Position numbers and translations under genes: made by a program. Positions 44,550 to 53,433 of a stretch of DNA of 53,745 nt are shown piece by piece. Numbering within the stretch: the stretch's first letter is position 1; every line of letters begins with the position of its first letter. The notes beneath the pieces are model-generated. The model did no database searches and had not been told where the DNA came from. It was given only the letters and a program-made list of their open reading frames with translations. The DNA lies in the NCBI GenBank assembly GCA_022361075.1, contig JAKSBQ010000244.1, forward strand, positions 1 to 53,745. Reading direction: 5' to 3'. Origin of the DNA: Opitutales bacterium (lineage in GTDB: Bacteria > Verrucomicrobiota > Verrucomicrobiia > Opitutales > JAFGAQ01).

Positions 44550-47500
44550 ATGCTGTTACGCCCAGGAATCCAGTTATGTTTAACCATGACCATCACTTTG
44601 TTGTGGTGCGTTTATGTGGCGTACGGAGAACAGACCTATGAGTTTGACATCGAAAAATCGAATGCCCGTAAATCGATTCGTTTATTCGCGAAACAAACCA
44701 GCTTAAGTATTATCTACAATTCTGATGATGTTAAGGGAGTGCAAACCAATGAAGTCATTGGTAGTTACAGCCCTGCTGAGGCGCTTAAGCTTCTATTTGC
44801 AGATACCGCACTCACCTACAATGAAGATGTTGAATTGGGTGCGTTTGCGGTAATCCGTGTCGAAGAAACTCCACCCGAATTTACACCGGCTCAATCAAGC
44901 TCCAACTTGTCTGAGCCCACAAACGTTAACCCAAAACAACATACTAGCACAGTTATGAATAAGAATAAATCAATGCTTGGCAAGCTGCTATCAGGCTTGG
45001 CAGGGATACTTGTGGCAGCAAACACGCCGCAGGTTGTAGGTCAGGAGGAATTAGGTGATGAGGACATCTACGAGCTCTCTCCTTTTGTAATTGATACGAG
45101 TGAAAACGTTGGCTATCTCGCGACGACTACGCTCGCAGGGACCCGTGTGAAGAGTAATCTGTCGGATTTAGGCTCAGCCATCTCTGTCATGACAGAGGAG
45201 CTTTTTGCGGATACTGGGTCCACCGATGCAGAAACGCTGCTACCTTACGCACTTAATGTTGAGGTTGCCGGCATCCAAGGGAATTTTGCGGATACAGCCG
45301 AAACCGGAGGAGGTGGAACGGGTCGTATCAGAAGTAATGTAACGACTCGGAATTCACAGGGAGCGACCCGTGTAAGAGGTCTTTCCAGTGCCATTCTTTC
45401 CAGAGGGTTATTTCAGACCGATGTTCCATTCGACAGTTACAACACTACCGCGATTACCATTAATCGGGGACCCAACTCATTGTTGTTTGGTGCGACTACA
45501 CCAGGTGGTGTGATTGACCAATCTCTGAAGCAGGCTTTGTTTGGCAAAGATTTTGGAAGTGTTACAGTCCGGATTGGCGAACGAAAGAGCCACCGTGAGG
45601 TGTTAGACTTCAACAAAGTCATTGTCGATGATCGTCTTGCCATGCGCGTAGCATTGCTGAATGACAAGTTTAACTATCAACAAAAGCCAACGTTTGAGCA
45701 CGACCAGAGGGCCTATGTGACCTTGAATGCGGTTTTAAGAGAAGGTAAAGATGGAGCTATTCTCGGACGCACGATTCTCCGTGGTAACATCGAGTCGGTT
45801 AGAGTCGATTCCAACCCACCCAAAATCATCCCTCCGGGAGATGGGTTTTCAAGTTGGTTCGAATTACCTCCTGACGACATCATACAATACACGGGTGTTC
45901 CATTCCCTAGCTGGACCGAGAATTATGTCCCAAAGCAGACACTTGATAACCGAACCGGACAGTGGGACCTACCTAATCTGGAATTTGCGGGAAATCGGCC
46001 CTACTTCATTCAGCCTCCGGCCATCTACCATCAACCCAACCTTCAGCAACCGAGTATAGGTATTGCCGGGTCCGAACACGTGGATGGAATTCTGGGCAGA
46101 ACGCTTTGGAGGGGTAATCTCGGACTTCAAAGAGTGGACTCGTTTTCTACTACAGAATTCTATGATGGTCAGCTTGGTTATGCACCCGGATTTACAGTTC
46201 CTGTGATTATGGATCGAGGTATCTGGGACAATCAGAATATGTCCATTACTGGTGACGTGAGCTATCGGAACTATGATATTGATGTTCAGAACATCGCATT
46301 GGAACAGCAGTTTTTTGATGGCAAGGCCGGTATCGAAGTTGCTTATGACAACCAGCAATACACGAATGAATTCTACGATCCATTTGCAGGTGGTGGTTTT
46401 GATGGAAATGGTTTCAGAGGTTATTCCGTCAAAATCGATGTTATGGAATACCTTGCCAACGGAACTCCAAACCCCAACCTGGGACGTCCATTTATGGTCG
46501 ACATCGGCACTCCTCACGTTCAGCAGAAGGTGGATCGTGAAACGACGCGTATGACCGTGTTCTATGATCTGGATTTTACGGAAAGTGATGGATTCACAAA
46601 GTGGTTCGGACGTCACGTGTTTACAGGTTTTTACAGCCATGCTACCATCGACCAACAAAACACTCAGACCAAAATTAAAATGATTGATTCGCCTGGTTCT
46701 CCCTGGGATTTGGCTACTACGGTTAATGCTCGAATTAATGGAGAACGTAGAAACGTGCCACTAATGGTTTACTTAGGGGATCCGGTATTGGGTTCTCAGT
46801 ATCAGAGTGCGTCCGATGTGCATCTTAATAACTACATGACCATCCAAATCCCTCAACCCGGTGATCAGTTGACTCAGTGGTTTATGCCATTCTTTGCGGG
46901 TACTCCTGTTAATACCGAAGGTGCTGCGGCCCCCATGTATGAGGAAACTTTTGGCATGGATAGCTACCTGCACACCGGAAATGTTTTGAGACAGATCAAC
47001 GAGTCCAAGGCGTTGAGTTGGCAATCCTTCCTGTTTGGAGACAATCTTGTGGGTCTTGTAGGATGGCGGGATGACCGTTTCAAAACCATTGAGAACATGA
47101 CTCTTGCAAACTCCTTGAGTAAATATTCAGACATGTTGTCTGATGGTCGACTGGAGAGAGGAGATTATGATCCCAGGAGATTGGAGTTAGCTGAAGAAGG
47201 TAATCCTGATCATGCCGATGATGTAACCAGTGTTAGCAATGAGACCATGACATGGAGTCTTGTGGGACACTTGCCGGAAGAGTGGATTGATCTGCCGTTG
47301 GGAGCAGATCTCAGCTTCCACTACAATGAATCAGAAACCTTCGTGCCCGGACGGATCAGGAGGGATGCAAACGGCAATACGTTGCCTCCTGAAACGGGTG
47401 AAACAAAGGAATATGGTTTCACGGTTCAATTGATGGATAACAAGCTCTCATTCCGTTTCAATTGGTATGAACTTAAGCAAGTGAACGCGACAGCCGAAAC

Positions 47501-48452
47501 CTCTCCAGGAGGAATTGGGATACTGATCAACGGTTTCGCATCCAATTGGAAAGCGGCTGAGCTTGACGGTGTGCCGTTCGAAGAAGCGTTACTGTATGGG
47601 CTGGACTCGCGACCCACATTGACTCCTAACATCACATCATATGAAGAAATGTATGATGCGATTTTTAGCCTGATTCCACAAACCCAGATGGATTTGTATA
47701 ATCCGCGGCTGAATGTTGACGGTACCGGATTCACCCTAGATTCGCTACCGGGACGGGTTGCCGTGACCAATGCGGTCTCAGAAGGTTTCGAAATCGATGT
47801 GGTGGGCAATATCACCGATAGCTGGAGCGTGATGTTCAACTACGGACAACAAGAGACCGTCACCAGTGATTCGGCACCCATCGCAGGCGAATTAGTGTTT
47901 GATATATGGGGACGTATTCAAGCTGCGGGATTGGATGTGGTGACTCGTATACCACATCTGGCTGCAGGTGGTACACCAACGACCACCTTCTCTCAATATT
48001 TGACTAGTGAAGTTAATAGCATAGTCGCTCTTCGGGCGAAGGATGGTACGGTCTCACAGGAGCAGAGAAAGCATAGAGCCAATCTTGTGACTACCTATAG
48101 CTTCTTGAGTGATTCTCGTCTGAATGGATTTACGATTGGAGGTGCTCTTCGTTGGCAGAGCAGGGTTGCGACTGGTTATGAAATCTTTATCGATTCAGAA
48201 GGTATCCAGACTCCCATTCTGGACAATCCATATTGGGGAGACGATGAGTTGAACGGAGATGTTTGGTTAAGCTACAAACGCAAAATCAACTTGTTCAATA
48301 CTCCATTGGACTGGAAGATTCAGCTCAATGTTCGCAACGCGATTGGAACGGATGATTACATCACTGTTCTCACCAATCCGGATGGAAGAGCTGCAGTGGT
48401 TCGCAACCCCCCCACACAGGAGTGGTTCCTTACCAACACATTCTCTTTTTAA
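44550..48452 (+). CDS. STN-containing TonB-dependent receptor of cassette 3
   Basis: This 1300-residue protein has a signal peptide (about 1-27), an STN domain (about 30-105, FDIEKSNARKSIRLFAKQTS) and a linker ending NVNPKQHTSTV. An internal signal-like segment starts at Met136 (nt 44955; MNKNKSMLGKLLSGLAG). Then come D-I-Y-E-L-S-P-F-V-I, the plug with ITINRGPNSLLFGATTPGGV, and a barrel ending E-W-F-L-T-N-T-F-S-F. Bases 45102-45171 are almost identical to 24113-24182 of cassette 1. It is followed by two sulfatases and a GH5-like gene, so its ligand is probably a sulfated or partly desulfated glycan. Confidence 0.95.
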   Translation: MLLRPGIQLCLTMTITLLWCVYVAYGEQTYEFDIEKSNARKSIRLFAKQTSLSIIYNSDDVKGVQTNEVIGSYSPAEALKLLFADTALTYNEDVELGAFAVIRVEETPPEFTPAQSSSNLSEPTNVNPKQHTSTVMNKNKSMLGKLLSGLAGILVAANTPQVVGQEELGDEDIYELSPFVIDTSENVGYLATTTLAGTRVKSNLSDLGSAISVMTEELFADTGSTDAETLLPYALNVEVAGIQGNFADTAETGGGGTGRIRSNVTTRNSQGATRVRGLSSAILSRGLFQTDVPFDSYNTTAITINRGPNSLLFGATTPGGVIDQSLKQALFGKDFGSVTVRIGERKSHREVLDFNKVIVDDRLAMRVALLNDKFNYQQKPTFEHDQRAYVTLNAVLREGKDGAILGRTILRGNIESVRVDSNPPKIIPPGDGFSSWFELPPDDIIQYTGVPFPSWTENYVPKQTLDNRTGQWDLPNLEFAGNRPYFIQPPAIYHQPNLQQPSIGIAGSEHVDGILGRTLWRGNLGLQRVDSFSTTEFYDGQLGYAPGFTVPVIMDRGIWDNQNMSITGDVSYRNYDIDVQNIALEQQFFDGKAGIEVAYDNQQYTNEFYDPFAGGGFDGNGFRGYSVKIDVMEYLANGTPNPNLGRPFMVDIGTPHVQQKVDRETTRMTVFYDLDFTESDGFTKWFGRHVFTGFYSHATIDQQNTQTKIKMIDSPGSPWDLATTVNARINGERRNVPLMVYLGDPVLGSQYQSASDVHLNNYMTIQIPQPGDQLTQWFMPFFAGTPVNTEGAAAPMYEETFGMDSYLHTGNVLRQINESKALSWQSFLFGDNLVGLVGWRDDRFKTIENMTLANSLSKYSDMLSDGRLERGDYDPRRLELAEEGNPDHADDVTSVSNETMTWSLVGHLPEEWIDLPLGADLSFHYNESETFVPGRIRRDANGNTLPPETGETKEYGFTVQLMDNKLSFRFNWYELKQVNATAETSPGGIGILINGFASNWKAAELDGVPFEEALLYGLDSRPTLTPNITSYEEMYDAIFSLIPQTQMDLYNPRLNVDGTGFTLDSLPGRVAVTNAVSEGFEIDVVGNITDSWSVMFNYGQQETVTSDSAPIAGELVFDIWGRIQAAGLDVVTRIPHLAAGGTPTTTFSQYLTSEVNSIVALRAKDGTVSQEQRKHRANLVTTYSFLSDSRLNGFTIGGALRWQSRVATGYEIFIDSEGIQTPILDNPYWGDDELNGDVWLSYKRKINLFNTPLDWKIQLNVRNAIGTDDYITVLTNPDGRAAVVRNPPTQEWFLTNTFSF

Positions 48453-48486
48453 TACATTCATTACTTAGGGTGTGTATTAAAATGTA
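48453..48486 (+). other. Conserved post-receptor element, copy 3
   Basis: TACATT at the left and AATGTA at the right enclose the TTACTTAGGGT core, directly after the receptor stop, as in the two other cassettes. Confidence 0.8.
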
Positions 48487-48491
48487 AAAAG

Positions 48492-48534
48492 AGCCGCGCG
48501 AGGGAGTAAGGGTTCTCTCTCGCGGCCGTCTTTC
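48492..48534 (+). terminator. Terminator after the cassette 3 receptor
   Basis: GCCGCGCGAG and following bases pair with CTCTCGCGGC, followed by CGTCTTTC. The position matches the terminators of cassettes 1 and 2. Confidence 0.7.
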
Positions 48535-48639
48535 ATCTAACTTATCATTTGTATCAAAGCAGAGATCAAACATCCATAATAAATTAGAAATGAAGCACTT
48601 AGGTGAAAACCTGAAGAATTACATAATAAAAATCATCCA

Positions 48640-50064
48640 ATGACCCATATCAGTCAGTTAAAAAAGCTCCTACTTATTGGTTTGACACTTGCGCTCCTAT
48701 CTCAAGTGGCTGCAGAAAAGCAGCGTCCTAACATCGTCATGATCCTTGCCGATGATTTGGGCTATGCGGATGTTGGTTTTCATGGGAGCGATATTCAGAC
48801 TCCGCATTTAGACACGTTGGCAGCAGAAGGAGTTGAGCTCAATCAGTATTATGTAGCGCCAGTTTGCTCGCCCACGAGGGCAGGATTGATGACTGGACGA
48901 TATCCTATTCGGTTTGGAATGATGCGTGCCGTCATTCCGCCTTATCGAAATTATGGGCTGGATCCATCCGAGGACACGCTTGCTGAAATGTTGAAACGGG
49001 CGGGATACAAATATCGAGCTGTCATAGGAAAGTGGCATTTGGGGCACAATCAGGGGCAATGGCGTCCGGAGTCTCAGGGATTTACCGATTTTGTGGGATG
49101 CTTAAATGGTGCGTTTGATTATTTTACTCACGAAAGGGACGGTGAGCTGGATTTCCATAAAGATGGAAAGCCCTTCCGCACAGAAGGATATGTGACGGAT
49201 ATCCTGAGTGATGAGGCCGTATCATTCATTAGATCGGTTCCCAAAGATGAGCCTTATTTATTGTATCTTCCCTATACCGCTCCACACTCCCCATTTCAGG
49301 CGAAGGAAGAAGATATTGCAAAATATCCGCATCGGGAAGGGAAGCAACGCATCTATGCAGCAATGGTGGATAGCATGGATCAAGGCATTGGAAGAGTGCT
49401 TCAAGCGATCAAAGAACGTGGAGATGAGGAGAACACATTGATCCTTTTTTCCAGTGACAATGGTGGTGTTGAGGGAATCGCTGACAATGGCGATCAGCGG
49501 GGTAACAAATTTGATCCATACAACGGAGGAATTCGTGTGGTTGCTTTAATGAAGTGGCCCAAGGCGGGAATTTTAGGAGGTAGTAAATTTGATGGTCGAA
49601 TCGGATATATCGATGTGATGCCTACGATTAAAGAGGCGATTAATTTTGAAGAAGAACCTGTGAACTCATTCGACGGTATCAGCTTTTTTGGAGCTATAAA
49701 AAACTCAGATAGCCTGCCGGATCGGAAGTGGTTCACCTATCTCGATCAACATCCAAATGCTGTTGAGAGATTAGGAGTAAGCTCAGATCACTTCAAACTT
49801 GTGGTCCATCAGCCTGCCCCAGACGGCGACAAATCGATCGAGCCCATCATTGAGCTTTTTCGGATCGATAGTGATATTACTGAGGAGCATGATTTGAGCG
49901 CTGAGAAGCCAAACCTCAGAAATGCATTTCTTTCAGATATCGATGATTTTCTCTCACTGAGAAAGCCATATCAAGTGGATCGATACTTTGTGAAAGATGG
50001 AAATTTTGTCGTCCCCGAAGATTGGTCTTTGTCTGCAAGCCAACCGATCAGAAACGATCCCTAA
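48640..50064 (+). CDS. Secreted sulfatase (S1), CSPTR type
   Basis: This 474-residue protein has a signal peptide (about 1-26). The metal ligands D38-D39 lie in M-I-L-A-D-D-L-G-Y, and the formylglycine motif is C76-S-P-T-R, followed by AGLMTGRYPIRFGM. Later core blocks are IGKWHLGH, YTAPHSPFQ and LFSSDNGGVEG. It hydrolyses sulfate esters on a polysaccharide in the periplasm or outside the cell. It is the first gene after the cassette 3 receptor and lies 16 bp from the next sulfatase, so they are probably co-transcribed. Confidence 0.94.
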   Translation: MTHISQLKKLLLIGLTLALLSQVAAEKQRPNIVMILADDLGYADVGFHGSDIQTPHLDTLAAEGVELNQYYVAPVCSPTRAGLMTGRYPIRFGMMRAVIPPYRNYGLDPSEDTLAEMLKRAGYKYRAVIGKWHLGHNQGQWRPESQGFTDFVGCLNGAFDYFTHERDGELDFHKDGKPFRTEGYVTDILSDEAVSFIRSVPKDEPYLLYLPYTAPHSPFQAKEEDIAKYPHREGKQRIYAAMVDSMDQGIGRVLQAIKERGDEENTLILFSSDNGGVEGIADNGDQRGNKFDPYNGGIRVVALMKWPKAGILGGSKFDGRIGYIDVMPTIKEAINFEEEPVNSFDGISFFGAIKNSDSLPDRKWFTYLDQHPNAVERLGVSSDHFKLVVHQPAPDGDKSIEPIIELFRIDSDITEEHDLSAEKPNLRNAFLSDIDDFLSLRKPYQVDRYFVKDGNFVVPEDWSLSASQPIRNDP

Positions 50065-50080
50065 ACCCGATTTTTTTACT

Positions 50081-51487
50081 ATGAAAAAAGTCTATCTACT
50101 CACCCCACTGTTTATTTTTTGTTCCGCGATCGCGGAGTTTAAATTCGACCCCAAACCGAACGTATTAGTACTCTTCATTGATGACATGGGGTATGCGGAT
50201 CCGTCATGTTTTGGAAACCCTCTTGTCAAAACGAAGAATATCGATCGCTTAGCGAAAGAAGGCCTGAGATTGCGCAATTTTTATGTCAACTCGCCTATTT
50301 GTTCCGCTTCACGCACGGCTCTCTGTTCAGGGCAGTATCAACAACGCTGGGCGATCAACTCGTTTCTTCATACTCGTGAGGCGAACCAGAAGAAACGAAT
50401 GGCAGACTACCTCGATACCGCCTGTATGCACACTGCGCAGATTTTCAAAAACGCCGGCTACCGAACCGCCCACTTCGGTAAATGGCACATGGGTGGGGGA
50501 AGAGATATTGGTGAGGCACCATTACCTACCGAATATGGTTTTGAGGAGAGTTTAGTGTCTTTCGAAGGTCTGGGCGACCGGGTGCTTTTTGAAAATGGTG
50601 TACTAGCTGAGTACAGTGAGAAGCTAGGGAACGGAAATATTATTCATTTGCCGAAACGGGAAACCACGAGGTTGTACGTTGATAAGTCCATTGATTTTCT
50701 CAAGCGCATTGATGGTGATCCTTTTTATTTGGAGGTTTTCCCGAACGATGTTCATGACCCGTTTCTCCCGGAAGATCGTGTTGGAGAACAGCTCAAGCGT
50801 ATTACATCCAATCCTGAGGAGCAAAAATTTTTGGCGGTATTGCTTGAGATGGATCGTCAGATTGGACGCTTACTGGACTACCTCGACGCATCTGGGTTGA
50901 GTGAAAATACGATTGTGGTTTTTACCAGTGACAACGGCCCTACTGACTGGCCACGTTATTACAAGGCGGGCACCAATCCTCCGGGATTTACGGGACCATT
51001 CTTCGGCCGCAAGTGGAGCCTATGGGAAGGCGGTATTCGCATGCCGTTCATTATCCGTTGGCCGAACAAAGTACCTGCGGATCAAGTGGATGATACGAGC
51101 ATAGTAGCGGCTTTCGATTTGCAGCAGAGCTTGTTGCAATTGGCAGGGATTGATGCTCCGGAAGGCAAGGCCTACGATGGTGAGGATCGTTCTGGAGTTT
51201 TTCTCGGAGAGCCTTCAGACCGGGCCGATCCACTTTTTTGGGAGTACGGTGCTTATGGAAGTTTGCAGCCAGGTTATGAAGATCATCGCAGCCCCTTTCT
51301 TGCGATGCGTGACGGCGATTGGAAACTACTCGTAAATCCTGATGGTTCCGGCGCGCAGCTTTACAACCTAAAAACGGACCCGGGCGAACGTAAGGATAAG
51401 GCCGGCGAGCACTCACAAAAAGTTGAAGAAATGAGCAAGGCGACACTGGAATGGTGGGCTGAAATGGAACCGTATTTCAAACCTTAG
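50081..51487 (+). CDS. Secreted sulfatase (S1), CSASR type
   Basis: I place the start at the ATG at 50081 (468 residues), which is followed by a clean signal peptide (MKKVYLLTPLFIFCSAIA); an extension upstream would overlap the previous gene. Metal ligands are D34-D35 in L-F-I-D-D-M-G-Y. The formylglycine motif is C74-S-A-S-R, the accepted C-x-A-x-R variant. Further blocks are FGKWHMGGG, VFTSDNGPTDW and IRWPNKVPAD. Its motif and partner blocks differ from the 48640 enzyme, so they probably act on different sulfate positions. It is followed by the GH5-like gene, as at the left end of the window. Confidence 0.94.
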   Translation: MKKVYLLTPLFIFCSAIAEFKFDPKPNVLVLFIDDMGYADPSCFGNPLVKTKNIDRLAKEGLRLRNFYVNSPICSASRTALCSGQYQQRWAINSFLHTREANQKKRMADYLDTACMHTAQIFKNAGYRTAHFGKWHMGGGRDIGEAPLPTEYGFEESLVSFEGLGDRVLFENGVLAEYSEKLGNGNIIHLPKRETTRLYVDKSIDFLKRIDGDPFYLEVFPNDVHDPFLPEDRVGEQLKRITSNPEEQKFLAVLLEMDRQIGRLLDYLDASGLSENTIVVFTSDNGPTDWPRYYKAGTNPPGFTGPFFGRKWSLWEGGIRMPFIIRWPNKVPADQVDDTSIVAAFDLQQSLLQLAGIDAPEGKAYDGEDRSGVFLGEPSDRADPLFWEYGAYGSLQPGYEDHRSPFLAMRDGDWKLLVNPDGSGAQLYNLKTDPGERKDKAGEHSQKVEEMSKATLEWWAEMEPYFKP

Positions 51488-51547
51488 AGCCAATACTGTG
51501 TCTGCTTTAAAAAACAAAATTACTAACCATGAATCGGAGATAATAAA

Positions 51548-52681
51548 ATGAGGAAAACAATAATTAGCACTATAACGGTTATTGGTTCGATATGCACTCT
51601 CTTTACTGCCAACAGCACACCGATCGAAGGTCGATGGTCGGAAGAAAAAGCCAACGAGTGGTATGCGGAACTTCCTTGGTTGGTTGGTGCGAATTTTGTG
51701 CCGAGTACTGCGATCAATCAGTTAGAGATGTGGCAGGGGGATACTTTCGATCCGGTGACCATTGATCGCGAGTTGGGTTGGGCTGCAGCTATTGGTATGA
51801 ACACCATGCGAGTCTACCTCCATGACATTCCTTACTTTGAAGATGCTCATGGATTTCTAAATCGCATTGATCATTTTTTGGAAATCGCGGACCGGCATCA
51901 CATCAAGATCATGTTTGTGATATTCGATGGAGTTTGGCACCCCGGGCCAAAACCCGGACTTCAACCTGAACCCACTCCTCATAGGCATAATTCCGGATGG
52001 GTGCAAAGTCCTGGGAAAGCAATATTGGCGGACCCCAAACTACAGGATGAGTTGAAACCGTATGTTCAGGATCTCATGAAGCGCTTTGGGCAGGACGATC
52101 GTGTGTTGGTATGGGATCTTTTCAATGAGCCAGATAATATGATCCTGAATTCCTATGGAGTGAATGGATCGAATATTGAGCTTCCTCGAGAAGTTAAGCA
52201 TGCGAAGGTTTATGAGTTGTTGGAGAAGACCTTTGAGTGGGCGAGGGAAATGAAGCCAAGCCAGCCATTAACTGCAGGTATCTGGGGGATGTTCGATTTG
52301 GAGAAGCTTAAACCCATTGAGGAACTATCGCTGGAGCAAAGTGACGTGATATCTTTCCATTGTTATGAAAATCCTGAAATCGGTGCCGCGCAGGTGAAAG
52401 CACTCAAAAAGCTGAACCGTCCGCTTTTTTGCACCGAATATATGGCTCGGGGCAACGACTGTAAGTTTGAAGATTTTTTGCCACTCTACTACTGGAATGA
52501 GATTGCAGCTTACAACTGGGGACTTGTGAACGGTAAATCTCAAACGATTTATCCATGGGACTCATGGACTCAACAATACGATGCAGAGCCGGAGCTTTGG
52601 TTTCACGATGTATTTCGCAAGGATGGGACGCCGTATGATAACGCAGAAGTTAAACTTATTAAGCGATTATCTACTCGCTGA
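51548..52681 (+). CDS. Secreted GH5-like (clan GH-A) glycoside hydrolase, paralogue of 802-2022
   Basis: This 377-residue protein has a signal peptide (about 1-22). The acid/base candidate is E194 in W-D-L-F-N-E-P and the nucleophile candidate is E297 in P-L-F-C-T-E-Y. It shares RWSEE, ELPWLVG, AINQLEMW, DRELGWAA and HNSGWVQSP with the 802 protein. A good ribosome-binding site (GGAG) precedes the ATG. It ends the third cassette's + strand gene string. Specificity is unknown. Confidence 0.88.
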   Translation: MRKTIISTITVIGSICTLFTANSTPIEGRWSEEKANEWYAELPWLVGANFVPSTAINQLEMWQGDTFDPVTIDRELGWAAAIGMNTMRVYLHDIPYFEDAHGFLNRIDHFLEIADRHHIKIMFVIFDGVWHPGPKPGLQPEPTPHRHNSGWVQSPGKAILADPKLQDELKPYVQDLMKRFGQDDRVLVWDLFNEPDNMILNSYGVNGSNIELPREVKHAKVYELLEKTFEWAREMKPSQPLTAGIWGMFDLEKLKPIEELSLEQSDVISFHCYENPEIGAAQVKALKKLNRPLFCTEYMARGNDCKFEDFLPLYYWNEIAAYNWGLVNGKSQTIYPWDSWTQQYDAEPELWFHDVFRKDGTPYDNAEVKLIKRLSTR

Positions 52682-52716
52682 TTCTCGTATTTCCTAGTCT
52701 AGGCCTGTAGTAGTAT

Positions 52717-52756
52717 GGTCGCACAACATTCTGGGGGGATTGCTGTGCGACCTTTT
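52717..52756 (+). terminator. Terminator after the GH5-like gene
   Basis: The perfect 9-bp stem GGTCGCACA (52717-52725) pairs with TGTGCGACC (52744-52752), followed by TTTT. It closes the operon just before the GH43 pseudogene. Confidence 0.85.
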
Positions 52757-52758
52757 AA

Positions 52759-53364
52759 ATGGATCAACCCTCCCTCCCAGTTCTAATTAATGAGCAGATA
52801 AAAAAGATAATATATAGTTTAGTGGCTATCTTTTTCGTTCCGTTGCTGAGCTCGGGCGAGGAGGTTAAATTGGCAGATCCGACAATATTTGAACACGATG
52901 GAATTTATTACCTATGTGGTACTGAGGCTCCACCACAGGTAGGTTTTCAGATACGAACATCATCTAATCTCAAGCATTGGTCGGTTCTTGTCACTGCCTA
53001 TGGTGATGAATACATCCTGAAAAAAGATAGCCACACATTTGGAACCAAAGGATTCTGGGCACCGCAGTTTTTTTAGCATAAAGGCAAAATAGTGATCGCC
53101 TAAACAGCTGAACGGATTGCGATCGATTTTACTGAGAGCCCTTTGGGTCCATTTCTGCAGCAGGAGGTTCGATCACTTAATAACGATTTGCTGCAAACCG
53201 ATCCATTTTCCTTTTTCGAAGAAGATGGAAAAATCTTCCTCTACCATGTTCGTTTAAAAAATGGGAATCACATCTATGTGGCTGAAATGGAAGAAGATCT
53301 AAGTGGGATCAAGAGGGAAACTGATTGTTTTCTGCTGAGACTGATCAGTGGTTCATCAAAATGA
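52759..53364 (+). pseudogene. GH43 pseudogene (paralogue of 27545-28507)
   Basis: The same frame runs through the whole region but has stops at 53074 (TAG) and 53101 (TAA). Between and after them the match to the intact protein continues: KLADPTIFEHDG, GFWAPQFF-stop, HKGKIVIA-stop, ERIAI, ESPLGPFLQQEVRSLNNDLLQTDPF, then a frameshift near IKRETDCF and loss of the C-terminal third with the acid Glu. The gene follows a terminator with no clear promoter. It would have been the third GH43 of this locus. Confidence 0.92.
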
Positions 53365-53433
53365 CCTTTGTGATCCTCAGAGAGTTCTTCGAATAGATGT
53401 TTATAGCTCTTTAATGGGTGGATATTCGTTTTA

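Noticed and set aside
49997-50080. Longer start for the CSASR-type sulfatase
   Set aside because: The extension overlaps the end of the previous sulfatase gene and would hide a clean signal peptide that begins at 50081.
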